55,781 nt of DNA. Origin: Vannielia sp. (GTDB lineage Bacteria > Pseudomonadota > Alphaproteobacteria > Rhodobacterales > Rhodobacteraceae). Below the pieces are notes generated by a model. It had not been told where the DNA came from. It searched no databases and worked only from the letters and a program-made list of their open reading frames with translations. The stretch spans positions 25,842-81,622 of the forward strand of contig NZ_JARGND010000001.1 of NCBI RefSeq assembly GCF_029212645.1, given 5' to 3'. Of the stretch, positions 9,292-16,587 are shown one piece after another (positions within the stretch are counted from its first letter, which is position 1; each line of letters starts with the position of its first letter). A program made the translations under genes and the position numbers.

Positions 9292-10355
9292 CACCGCAAA
9301 TGGCCGGACTTTGCCGCCTTGGTGGCGAGGTAGGCGCGGTTCTGGTCGGTTTCGCCCACATGGAGCGGAACGCGCTCAACCACCTCGATGCCGTGCTCGG
9401 CGAGCATGGCGAGTTTGGCGGGATTATTTGTCATCAGGCGGACCTTGCCGATGCCCATTTTGGCCAGCAGCGCCGCGCCAATGCGAAAATCGCGTTCGTC
9501 ATCCTCAAAGCCAAGGCGGTGGTTGGCTTCGACGGTATCAAACCCTTGATCTTGCAGGGAATAGGCGCGCATTTTATTGGCAAGCCCAATCCCCCGTCCC
9601 TCTTGGTTGAGGTACAGCAAAATGCCGCCACCCGCCGCCTTCATCGCCGCCAGCGCGGCGTGAAGCTGTGGGCCACAATCGCATTTGAGCGAGCCGAGCA
9701 CATCGCCGGTGAAGCAGGCAGAATGCAGGCGCGTCAGCACCGCCGCGTCCCGGTCCGGGCGGCCAACTTCGGCAACATAGTGCTCCTCGCCGCCGTCATC
9801 GGGGCGAAACACATGCAAGCGGCCCGCGCCCGCAAGGTGCATGGGCAAGCGGGCCGAAATCGCCTCACCATAGCTGGGCGGGGCGGTCAACTCTGGGGCG
9901 GTGGGCGCTTTGATGCGGGTGAGGCCAGCGGGCGCTTCGCCTGTGAGCGGCGCAACCACCACGGCGGGCAGCAGGCGGGCTTCCTTGGCGAGCCAGATGC
10001 CCGCGCGCGCCAGCCCCGGCGCGCCCTCTGGCCCACGCAGGGAAGAAAACGGGCCTTTCATTGGCGCGTTCAAATCCCGCGCGGGATCGGCCATGGCCCC
10101 TACCCAATCGGCCCCGCCGGTGAGGGCAATGCGGGCAATGTCGCCATCATAGCAGCGGGCCTTCAGGGTTTCGGCGCGGCGCGCGGTGATCGCCAGATAG
10201 GCCCCCGGCATGGCGGCCAGCCGCGCGGCACTCACAAGCTCGGCCGAAATAACCAGCGCCGCGCCTTCCGGCCCGTCAAGCACCACCGGCAGCCCAAGGC
10301 GCAGATCAGCGCGGGCGCGCGCGCGAAGTTCAAGGGGGGTGGGTACAAGGCTCAT
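9291..10355 (-). CDS. ribA: GTP cyclohydrolase II with N-terminal extension
   Basis: First committed enzyme of riboflavin synthesis; it opens GTP to a diaminopyrimidine. The catalytic half (about residues 170-354) shows the zinc ligands Cys214, Cys225 and Cys227 (HSACFTGD, KCDCG), the YLNQEGRGIGL loop and LMTNNPAK. The first about 160 residues do not look like an active DHBP synthase but resemble the degenerate extension seen in many alphaproteobacterial RibA proteins of about 355 residues. The start was placed at MSLVPTPLEL; upstream codons lack family features. It is divergent from the response regulator and coupled to the L,D-transpeptidase downstream. No FMN riboswitch was recognised upstream. 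Confidence 0.9.
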   Translation of the reverse strand: MSLVPTPLELRARARADLRLGLPVVLDGPEGAALVISAELVSAARLAAMPGAYLAITARRAETLKARCYDGDIARIALTGGADWVGAMADPARDLNAPMKGPFSSLRGPEGAPGLARAGIWLAKEARLLPAVVVAPLTGEAPAGLTRIKAPTAPELTAPPSYGEAISARLPMHLAGAGRLHVFRPDDGGEEHYVAEVGRPDRDAAVLTRLHSACFTGDVLGSLKCDCGPQLHAALAAMKAAGGGILLYLNQEGRGIGLANKMRAYSLQDQGFDTVEANHRLGFEDDERDFRIGAALLAKMGIGKVRLMTNNPAKLAMLAEHGIEVVERVPLHVGETDQNRAYLATKAAKSGHLR

Positions 10356-10404
10356 CCGGGTATCTCTCAGGCAAAACTCCGGGAAGGTGTAGAGCGTTTT
10401 TGTA

Positions 10405-10432
10405 GGAAAATGAAACATTTCCGCCCTAGGGC
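10405..10432. promoter_or_regulatory. two adjoining palindromes in the ribA / response-regulator intergenic region
   Basis: An imperfect palindrome, GGAAAATG-AAA-CATTTCC (10405-10422), directly abuts a perfect one, GCCCTAGGGC (10423-10432). Both sit midway between the divergent starts (10355 and 10521), where an operator controlling either gene would be expected. No regulator is known for them. Confidence 0.35.
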
Positions 10433-10520
10433 ACACGCTTGCGTGAATTTGTTGACGCATATCTTGCCGAAGCCGTGTGCCGCTCACACATCCGAGAGCA
10501 GCAACCAAAGGAGGCTAAAC

Positions 10521-11207
10521 ATGGCCAACCTGAAAAAGATTCTTCTCGTCGATGATGACGATGACCTGCGCGAGGCGCTGAGCGAGCAGCTCGTGATGAC
10601 CGAAGATTTTGACGTGTTCGAAGCCGGAGACGGCGCGGGCGCGATGGAAAAAGCCAAGAGCGCGATCTACGATCTGGTGATTCTTGACGTGGCCCTGCCG
10701 GACACGGACGGGCGCGAGCTGTGCAAACTAATGCGCAAGCAGGGGGTGAAATGCCCGATCCTGATGCTCACCGGCCAGACCAGCGATGCCGACACCATCC
10801 TTGGCCTTGATTCGGGCGCGAATGATTATGTGACCAAGCCGTTCAAGTTTCCGGTGCTGCTGGCCCGCATCCGCGCCCAGCTTCGCCAACATGAGCAAAG
10901 CGAAGACGCGGTGTTCCAGCTTGGGCCCTATACCTTCAAGCCGTCGATGAAGATGCTGGTGGATGACGCCGAAAAGAAGATTCGTCTGACCGAGAAAGAG
11001 ACCAACATTCTCAAGTTTCTCTACCGGGCGAGCGAGGGCGTTGTGCCGCGCGATATCCTGCTGCACGAGGTTTGGGGCTATAATGCGGGTGTGACGACGC
11101 ACACGCTGGAGACCCACATTTACCGCCTGCGCCAGAAGATCGAGCCGGACCCTTCAAACGCGCGGCTGCTGGTGACGGAGAGCGGCGGCTATCGCCTTGT
11201 GGCGTGA
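10521..11207 (+). CDS. OmpR/PhoB-family response regulator
   Basis: A 228-residue two-domain response regulator. The receiver domain has the acidic pocket Asp11-Asp12, phospho-acceptor Asp56 (LVILDVALPD), Thr84 and Lys106 (VTKPF). The C-terminal winged-helix domain contains LTEKETNILKFLYRA and THTLETHIYRLRQKI, the recognition-helix region. The start is fixed by a strong AAAGGAGG eight bases upstream; the open frame extends far upstream but antisense to ribA. No histidine kinase gene is adjacent, so it is an orphan here. It is not CtrA (different N-terminus). The hairpin after the gene suggests a single-gene transcript. Confidence 0.92.
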   Translation: MANLKKILLVDDDDDLREALSEQLVMTEDFDVFEAGDGAGAMEKAKSAIYDLVILDVALPDTDGRELCKLMRKQGVKCPILMLTGQTSDADTILGLDSGANDYVTKPFKFPVLLARIRAQLRQHEQSEDAVFQLGPYTFKPSMKMLVDDAEKKIRLTEKETNILKFLYRASEGVVPRDILLHEVWGYNAGVTTHTLETHIYRLRQKIEPDPSNARLLVTESGGYRLVA

Positions 11208-11255
11208 TCGAACGGTGTGCCGTTGAGCGCCTGAGGGCGATGTGAGATGAGCGGC

Positions 11256-11287
11256 AAAGGCCCGGAGCGCGCGCGTTTCGGGCCTTT
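11256..11287 (+). terminator. hairpin terminator after the response regulator
   Basis: AAAGGCCCG (11256-11264) pairs perfectly with CGGGCCTTT (11279-11287). The right arm ends in three T, so it is probably an intrinsic terminator, 48 bases after the stop codon. Confidence 0.65.
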
Positions 11288-11308
11288 GGCATAGCAAAGG
11301 GGCGGCAG

Positions 11309-11896
11309 ATGCGCTGGAAGATACTCGCCGGGCTTTCGGTGCTGGTGGTGGTTGGCGCGGGGGCGTGGCTATGGCTTGCGCCCACCGATAGCGGCACACG
11401 CCCCCTGCCCCGCCCGGCGTTCTTCCCCGGCAAGGTGCCGGATACGCCGCCTGCGATGGCCCCGCACACAGAGCAGGCCGATGCGATTTTCGTCGACAAA
11501 TCAGAGCGGCGGCTTGAATTGCGCCAAAGCGGCGGGGTGATTGCCAGCTACAGGGTGGCGCTGGGGGATGCGCCGGAGGGCCACAAGCAGCAGGAGGGGG
11601 ATGAGCGCACCCCCGTGGGCACCTACGCGATTGATTGGCGCAACGATCAATCCATCGCCTACCTCAGCCTGCACATCTCTTACCCTGATGCAGGGGACAG
11701 GGCGCAGGCCGCAGCCCGTGGCGTTTCTCCGGGGGGGAACATCATGATCCATGGCATTGCCAATGGCTGGGGCTGGCTTGGCAGCCGCCACCTGCTGAAC
11801 GACTGGACCGATGGCTGCATCGCCGTCACCAACGAGGAAATGCGCGAGATCTGGGCGCGGGTGCCAAATGGCACGCCGATTACCATTGTCGAGTAG
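11309..11896 (+). CDS. membrane-anchored L,D-transpeptidase (YkuD)
   Basis: A 195-residue envelope enzyme of the L,D-transpeptidase family. It starts with a positively charged residue pair and a hydrophobic helix (about residues 5-24) that serves as signal anchor. The YkuD domain follows (about 60-195) with RTPVGTYAI, the conserved His in NIMIHGIANG, and the catalytic Cys in DWTDGCIAVTNEEM. It should form 3-3 cross-links in peptidoglycan or attach proteins to it. It is a different subfamily from the shorter L,D-transpeptidase at 8791-9291. Its TAG stop is four bases before a dispersed repeat element. Confidence 0.88.
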   Translation: MRWKILAGLSVLVVVGAGAWLWLAPTDSGTRPLPRPAFFPGKVPDTPPAMAPHTEQADAIFVDKSERRLELRQSGGVIASYRVALGDAPEGHKQQEGDERTPVGTYAIDWRNDQSIAYLSLHISYPDAGDRAQAAARGVSPGGNIMIHGIANGWGWLGSRHLLNDWTDGCIAVTNEEMREIWARVPNGTPITIVE

Positions 11897-11900
11897 GGCC

Positions 11901-12017
11901 TTAAGCGTCACGCCTTTAACCTGAGACATCAGATAAAGGCGAGGCGCGCGCAACAGTCCTGCCTCGCACTGCGCTCTGCCAAAAGCTGTGAGTCAGGTTT
12001 TTGGCGGAATGCTTTAG
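11901..12017 (-). repeat. dispersed 117-bp structured element, copy 1
   Basis: The reverse complement of this stretch is about 95% identical to 41442-41558. Its ends are imperfect inverted repeats (TTAAGCGTCACGCC at 11901; GGCGGAATGCTTTAG at 12017). Inside lie three hairpins, including GCCAAAA/TTTTGGC, GCGAGGC/GCCTCGC and CCTTTA/TAAAGG extended by CTGA/TCAG. The terminal CTAAAGC supplies the TAA stop of the minus-strand gene at 12014. No transposase is encoded; it looks like a non-autonomous (MITE-like) or structured intergenic repeat. Confidence 0.8.
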
Positions 12018-12988
12018 TTGCCCGCTGCGATGAACCCAAAGGACGGGTCGGCGCAGGCATCGGCCACGGTGGGCTCGCGTTCAGACATGAACCTAAGATA
12101 CTGGACCAGCGGATAAAAATGGCCATTGTAGGACGCGATCGCGGCCTCATAAGCCTTGCGTGTGCCAAAAACCTTCTTGCCGAAGCCTGGCCAGTTATCT
12201 TCGATGATCTGCTGCTCTGAGGGCAACGGCGCATCCTTGTAACGGCCGTAAGCACCGATCGTGAACATGGACAACAGATTCGCCTCCAGTGCCGCTTCAC
12301 GGTCTGCCATGCTAGGGGTGCCACCCGCTAAGCGAAGCATCTCCTTGAAGAGATGCCCCTGCACAACCATGCCTTTCAGAACATGCTGATACCGCGCTTC
12401 GCCAGAGGATGGGTTCGGGTTGGCGATGAGCGCAGCCAGCGCCTTTACCTCACAGCCCGCCATCTCGGCAATTGAGAATTCGGCGTGGGAGGTCCAAGAG
12501 GACAACTGCTCCCAAGCGCCCTCGGGGACGGCCAGAAATTCCAAAGCCGGGCCTGCGCCCGTGGCGGTAAAACCCGCTTCGGACTCGCGGATCGCGGCCC
12601 CTTCAAGGAAGGTGAGCACGGGGGCTACATAGATCGTTTGCGCCGCCAAGCCGTAGCGTTCCTCGGCCTTGTCTTCGAGCAGGGTGGCATCGCCATAGGT
12701 GATGTTACTCAGGGCGAGCCTGCCGTTGCTCACATCGGCCTTGGCGTCCAACAGCACCGCATCGTAAATGCAATCGCCGGTTTTTTTGCACTCCTTCCAA
12801 TTGAGGGCGCGCGTGGTGAAATAATGCAACTCGGCGCGGTCGCCCTCAACGTGCAGGCGGATGTAATAGGGCAGGATCGCGCTGGTCCACAGGTGGGTGG
12901 AAAGCAGGTAATCCCCCTGCGGCAAAGGCGCGGCGCGGGCCGGGAGGGTAAGGAACAAAAGGGCGGCGGCGGCAACAAACTTTTTCAT
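12014..12988 (-). CDS. hypothetical periplasmic protein
   Basis: A 324-residue protein with a clean Sec signal peptide (MKKFVAAAALLFLTLPARAA), so exported to the periplasm. The mature part has several Cys (two flanking KKTGD near residue 70, CEVKAL, and a C-terminal ADACADPSFGF), which could form disulfides. No enzymatic motif is recognised. The TAA stop lies in the terminal repeat of the dispersed element. It is divergent from exonuclease III. Family not recognised. Confidence 0.65.
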   Translation of the reverse strand: MKKFVAAAALLFLTLPARAAPLPQGDYLLSTHLWTSAILPYYIRLHVEGDRAELHYFTTRALNWKECKKTGDCIYDAVLLDAKADVSNGRLALSNITYGDATLLEDKAEERYGLAAQTIYVAPVLTFLEGAAIRESEAGFTATGAGPALEFLAVPEGAWEQLSSWTSHAEFSIAEMAGCEVKALAALIANPNPSSGEARYQHVLKGMVVQGHLFKEMLRLAGGTPSMADREAALEANLLSMFTIGAYGRYKDAPLPSEQQIIEDNWPGFGKKVFGTRKAYEAAIASYNGHFYPLVQYLRFMSEREPTVADACADPSFGFIAAGN

Positions 12989-13081
12989 GCCCCACTATCG
13001 CGAGCGGGCCAAGCGCGTGCAAGGGCTGGCATCCCGGCGCGGCGCGGATTATGCCCACGGGCAACCACGAGGGAGAGCGGC

Positions 13082-13870
13082 ATGGCATTCACACTGGCAA
13101 CATGGAACATTAATTCGGTTCGGCTGCGCGCCGGGCTAGTGGCCCGGCTGATGCGCGAAGAGGCCCCGGATGTGCTCTGCCTGCAAGAGTGCAAAAGCCC
13201 GGTCGAGAAGTTCCCGGCCGAGGTGTTTCAGGCACTTGGCTACCACCACATGGTGGCACGCGGGCAGAAGGGCTATAACGGCGTGGCGATCTTTTCGAAG
13301 ATGCCGATCGAAGAGGTGGGGGCCGCCGATTATGCCTCCCTCGGCCACGCCCGCCATATCGCCGGCAAGCTCGAAAACGGCGTAACCATCCACAATTTTT
13401 ACGTGCCCGCCGGGGGCGACAAGCCCGACCGGGAGGTGAACGAAAAGTTTGGCCAGAAGCTGGATTACCTCACCGAAATGCGCGATGCCTTCCGCGCTGA
13501 TACCCCCGAAAAGGCGATCCTCGTCGGCGACCTCAACATCGCGCCCCGCGAGGACGATGTGTGGGATCACAAGAAGCTGCTGAAGATCGTGTCACACACC
13601 CCTGTCGAAGTGGAGCATCTGGCCGCAACCCAGGAAGCGGGCAAATGGGTGGATATCACCCGCCAGGATATCCCCGAAGGGCTGCTTTACAGCTGGTGGA
13701 GCTACCGCGCGCGCGATTGGGACGCCGCCGACAAGGGCCGTCGGTTGGACCACATCTGGGCCACGCCCGATATTTCAAACGCCGCTCACAACAGCCGCAT
13801 TCTGCGCGATGTGCGCGGCTGGGAGCAACCCTCCGACCATGCCCCGGTGTTCGCCACCTTCGATCTGTGA
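13082..13870 (+). CDS. xthA: exodeoxyribonuclease III
   Basis: AP endonuclease and 3'-5' exonuclease of base-excision repair (EEP superfamily). The 262 residues carry the whole active-site set: ATWNINSVR with metal-site Asn, Glu36 in VLCLQECK, the Tyr segment around HNFYVPAGG, GDLNIAP with the catalytic Asp/Asn, LDHIW and the C-terminal SDHAPV. The start at MAFTLATWNINS fits the family; the frame continues upstream antisense to the hypothetical gene. RBS GAGGGAG precedes the ATG. A very long hairpin follows. Confidence 0.95.
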   Translation: MAFTLATWNINSVRLRAGLVARLMREEAPDVLCLQECKSPVEKFPAEVFQALGYHHMVARGQKGYNGVAIFSKMPIEEVGAADYASLGHARHIAGKLENGVTIHNFYVPAGGDKPDREVNEKFGQKLDYLTEMRDAFRADTPEKAILVGDLNIAPREDDVWDHKKLLKIVSHTPVEVEHLAATQEAGKWVDITRQDIPEGLLYSWWSYRARDWDAADKGRRLDHIWATPDISNAAHNSRILRDVRGWEQPSDHAPVFATFDL

Positions 13871-13909
13871 GCCAATAGCGCACCTGCGGCGCATTCTTTT
13901 GTTTATTTT

Positions 13910-13992
13910 GCCTCCGGCGGGGATATTTGGAGAGCATTGAGAGACGCGGTAGTCTGCCTCTCAATGCTCCCGTAAATATCCCCGCCGGAGGC
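13910..13992. repeat. 31-bp hairpin built from two inverted copies of a CCCCGCCGGAGG repeat
   Basis: The outer arms are GCCTCCGGCGGGGATATTT (13910-13928) and its exact complement (13974-13992). The inner arms GAGCATTGAGAG (13932-13943) and CTCTCAATGCTC (13958-13969) are also perfect, with a 14-base loop. The outer arm is the repeat found again at 39855 and 41558. The hairpin sits between xthA and pyrF and may act as a terminator for xthA or stabilise mRNA ends. Confidence 0.85.
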
Positions 13993-14073
13993 TCAAATCT
14001 CTTTTGGCGGGCCTTGTAAGCTGCGCTGAACCGCGCATAGACAGGGCAACCCCAAGCCTCAGGAGCGCCTCTT

Positions 14074-14790
14074 ATGATTGACACAACCGCCCATAACCGC
14101 CTGCCCGATGATCGTCTTATTGTGGCGATGGATGTGCCCAATGCGCTGGCCGGGCTTGAACTGGCGGAGCAGCTTGGGGATGCGGTGAGCTTTTACAAGA
14201 TCGGTTTAGGGATGTTGACCGGGGGCGGGTTGGCGCTGGCCAATGAGCTGAAAAGCGAGCATGGCAAGCGTATTTTCCTTGATATGAAGCTGTTTGACAT
14301 TGGCGCGACGGTTGAGTCCGCGGTGCGTGGGCTGGCGCAGTTTGATCTGGATTTCCTCACCGTGCATGGCGATCCGCATGTGGTGCGGGCGGCGCAGGAG
14401 GGTTGTGGCGGCAGCGGGATGAAAATTCTCGCCGTCACCATCCTCACCTCGCTCGATCGCGCCGATCTGGACGCCGGGCTGATGAAGGCGGGGGATGTGG
14501 CCGATCTGGTGGTGGAGCGCGCCGGGCGAGCCTTTGACGCAGGTGCAGACGGGGTGATCGCCTCACCGCAGGAAGCCGCCGCGATCCGCGCCCTGGCGGA
14601 AGCTGAGGGCAAGCTGATCGTCACCCCCGGTGTGCGCCCCGCAGGCTCGGCGGCGGATGACCAGAAGCGCATTGCCACGCCGGAATTCGCCATAAGCCAG
14701 GGGGCCGATCATATCGTGGTAGGCCGCCCGGTGTGGCAGGTCGAAAGCCCGGCAGATGCCGCCCGCGCGATTGTGGCGGAGCTGCCCTGA
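14074..14790 (+). CDS. pyrF: orotidine 5'-phosphate decarboxylase
   Basis: Last step of de novo UMP synthesis. The 238 residues fold as a TIM barrel with the catalytic DxKxxD signature at Asp70-Lys72-Asp75 (FLDMKLFDIG), an N-terminal LIVAMDVPN substrate loop, and the phosphate-binding C-terminal segment VTPGVRP ... HIVVGRPVW. Length and motifs are normal. The gene stands alone; the next genes on the opposite strand belong to the type VI cassette and converge with it. Confidence 0.95.
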   Translation: MIDTTAHNRLPDDRLIVAMDVPNALAGLELAEQLGDAVSFYKIGLGMLTGGGLALANELKSEHGKRIFLDMKLFDIGATVESAVRGLAQFDLDFLTVHGDPHVVRAAQEGCGGSGMKILAVTILTSLDRADLDAGLMKAGDVADLVVERAGRAFDAGADGVIASPQEAAAIRALAEAEGKLIVTPGVRPAGSAADDQKRIATPEFAISQGADHIVVGRPVWQVESPADAARAIVAELP

Positions 14791-14800
14791 GCCGGGGCCT

Positions 14801-15217
14801 TCAGAGGCCGAAATACTCGAAGCTGCCGGGCACCGGGGCGCCGGTAGCGGGATCAACGCTATAGCCCAGGTTCCAGCTCTGGCCCTTGTCCTCCTCTACG
14901 TTGGCGAGGCTGTAGGTGAGGGTGCAGAGGTTATCGCCCCGAAACCCGCAACTGCCCCCGAGCGATTTGTCAGCCGATGGGGTGGACTGGAAAGCGGTGA
15001 GGTCGGGAAAGAAATCCGCCACCTTCCAGCCGCCGGGTGGGGCCCACTCTTCGGGGTAGCACCGGTCATTAATCATGGGCTCGGCGGCGGAGAGCAGCGC
15101 CGGGCGCAGCGCCTCCTCGGGGAAGCTGCCCAGGCGGCCCTCCCCGCCCGGCAGCGCAAACCACGCCGCCGCGCCGCCCACGACGATTCCCAGGATGAGC
15201 CCGATCACGAAGCGCAT
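14801..15217 (-). CDS. candidate Tae4 immunity protein
   Basis: A 138-residue protein with an N-terminal hydrophobic helix (MRFVIGLILGIVVGGAAAWF), so secreted or anchored on the periplasmic side, where Tae4 amidases act. The mature part has cysteines in NDRCYPEEW, GGSCGFRG and DNLCTLTY that could make disulfides, as in periplasmic inhibitors. The ATG lies two bases after the tae4 stop with AGGTGG seven bases upstream (inside tae4), so translation is coupled to the effector. That position is the standard one for a cognate immunity gene; membership of the Tai4 family is inferred from context, not from a motif I can see. Confidence 0.6.
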   Translation of the reverse strand: MRFVIGLILGIVVGGAAAWFALPGGEGRLGSFPEEALRPALLSAAEPMINDRCYPEEWAPPGGWKVADFFPDLTAFQSTPSADKSLGGSCGFRGDNLCTLTYSLANVEEDKGQSWNLGYSVDPATGAPVPGSFEYFGL

Positions 15218-15219
15218 GG

Positions 15220-15734
15220 TCAATCCACCTGCCAGAACCAGATGTCCTTGGCCTTGTTCCGGTCGCTCACGCTGCCCGAGAGCGCCTCTTGCAGGTTACG
15301 CGACCAGCTGAACCAGTTGCCGGTGGTGCGGGTTTTGTTCCACAGGTCGATATGGTCGCCCGAACGGTTCTGGAAGGTTTCGCCGTCGCGCTGCCAGTAG
15401 TCCTTGAAGAAGATGAAGCCGGTGCGCCCGTCCAGATCGTCCTGGTAGGTGGCCGGATCGATCTTTTCGCGCATCCCCATGCCGGGGATCGGTTGCCCGG
15501 CAAGCCAGTTGCCCATCTCTTCGGCGCGGATCGCGTGCTTGCCGTTGTAGTCGTCGTCATCGCCCCAGCAGCGGGTGCCGCGAAACGACGACATCGACAC
15601 GCCATTGGCCATCAGCGCCTCGGAAAAACGAATGGCGCATTGGTCAGAAACGGGCCCGCGCACGGCGTGCCGCCGGGGTAGTTGTCCCAGGGGGTCTTGA
15701 AGGTGACACCGCCAGTGCCGACTTTACCTGCCAT
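15220..15734 (-). CDS. tae4: Tae4-type T6SS amidase effector, frameshifted
   Basis: Peptidoglycan amidase delivered by type VI secretion; Tae4 enzymes cut the gamma-D-Glu to mDAP bond in rival cells. The main frame (15663-15220) holds the nucleophile Cys in SDQCAIRFSEAL, then HAIRAEEMGNWL, GRTGFIFFKDYW and the catalytic His in SGDHIDLWN, matching family spacing. An ATG with AAGGAG at 15734 opens a second frame giving MAGKVGTGGVTFKTPWDNYP and GGTPC, a typical Tae4 N-terminus that joins the main frame only after a -1 shift at 15657-15651. So either one base is missing here (mutation or sequence error) or a frameshift is used. A GTG at 15663 could start the downstream frame alone but would lose the conserved N-terminus. 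Confidence 0.8.
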
Positions 15735-15855
15735 TGCAGAAACTCCTTGTGATCAATCCAGTAAAAGGGCGCGAAATGGCGCCGCAACGTCGGGGCGACA
15801 AATGCTGCCCCGAATCTACTATAGCGATATGCGCACCGAATGGAAAAGCGGTGTT

Positions 15856-16155
15856 TCAGCCGCCAGCGTATACGTCGCCCGAGCCGGCATTGGCGCTGCC
15901 GCCGCAGCCGATGGCATCGCCGACCCGGCCCATGGGCTTGCCGTTTACATAGACCGTTCCGGAGCCGCCCGAGAGCGAGCGGCCATGCGGGCCGACCGGG
16001 CAGCATGGGCAGGCGTGGGGGGCGTAGGCATCGCCCTGTCGCACAACTGGGATGCCATTGGCATTCACATCGGGAGAGGCGCTGACAGCCGGGGTTGGCG
16101 GGAAGTGGCAGCCATGGCCGCTACCGATATCGCCGAGACGGGTGACTTTGGGCAT
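15856..16155 (-). CDS. PAAR-domain spike-tip protein
   Basis: A 99-residue PAAR protein. These small beta-helical cones cap the VgrG spike of type VI secretion and recruit effectors. Visible features are the N-terminal VTRLGDIGSGHGCHFPP, the middle HACPCCPVGPHG with zinc-type His/Cys residues, and the C-terminal repeat VYVNGKPMGRVGDAIGCGGS ending GSGDVYAGG. AGGTGG lies seven bases before the ATG. It is first of three same-strand genes (PAAR, Tae4, immunity), suggesting it carries the Tae4 amidase. No VgrG, Hcp, sheath or TssM genes occur in this window. Confidence 0.87.
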   Translation of the reverse strand: MPKVTRLGDIGSGHGCHFPPTPAVSASPDVNANGIPVVRQGDAYAPHACPCCPVGPHGRSLSGGSGTVYVNGKPMGRVGDAIGCGGSANAGSGDVYAGG

Positions 16156-16214
16156 CGCTCATCCACCTTTGTGTGATCTAGCAAGCCTAACGCCGGGCGG
16201 GCAGGCCGCCAAGC

Positions 16215-16541
16215 TCAATTCAGCTGGAAGTGCAGCGGATAGACGCCGTCTTCGAACGGGCCGAACAGATCGGGGAGGTCGGGGTGCTCGACCGGCTCGC
16301 CGGAGTAATCGGCGATCAGGTTCTGCTCGGAAACATAAGCCACATAATAGCTTTGATCGTTCTCGGCGAGCAGATGGTAGAAGGGTTGGTCCTTTTCGGG
16401 GCGGCTCTCTTCGGGAATCGCCTCATACCACTCGTCAGAGTTTGAAAACATGGCATCGACATCGAAAATCACCCCGCGAAACGGGTGCTTACGGTGTTTA
16501 ACCACTTGTCCGAGGTGGTATTTTGCCAGTGTGTTCATCAT
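16215..16541 (-). CDS. hspQ: heat-shock protein HspQ
   Basis: A 108-residue member of the HspQ/YccV family (hemimethylated-DNA-binding fold), which in Escherichia coli enhances and is degraded by Lon. Family features: KYHLGQVVKHRKHPFRGVIFD near the start is followed by the DEWYEAIPEESRP and QPFYHLLAE segments, and the C-terminus has the usual EHPDLPDLFGPF. Two ATG codons in a row (16541, 16538) are possible starts; GGGGAG lies upstream. It is divergent from the AEC transporter and 59 bases upstream of the PAAR gene on the same strand. Confidence 0.9.
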   Translation of the reverse strand: MMNTLAKYHLGQVVKHRKHPFRGVIFDVDAMFSNSDEWYEAIPEESRPEKDQPFYHLLAENDQSYYVAYVSEQNLIADYSGEPVEHPDLPDLFGPFEDGVYPLHFQLN

Positions 16542-16587
16542 TCCATTGCGCTCCCCACGGCCCGATGATTATTGCAGGTAGGGGCTG

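Noticed and set aside
10070..10086. GTTCAAATCCCGC, resembling a tRNA T-arm
   Set aside because: It lies inside ribA coding sequence and no cloverleaf can be formed around it.
10356..10520. FMN riboswitch upstream of ribA
   Set aside because: The leader is short and none of the conserved FMN-element segments can be seen.
11501..11953. Minus-strand frame beginning MRAPRLYLMSQVKGVTL, also seen at 41505 on the plus strand
   Set aside because: The shared start comes from the dispersed repeat element; after the repeat the two frames have nothing in common, and the first is antisense to an L,D-transpeptidase.
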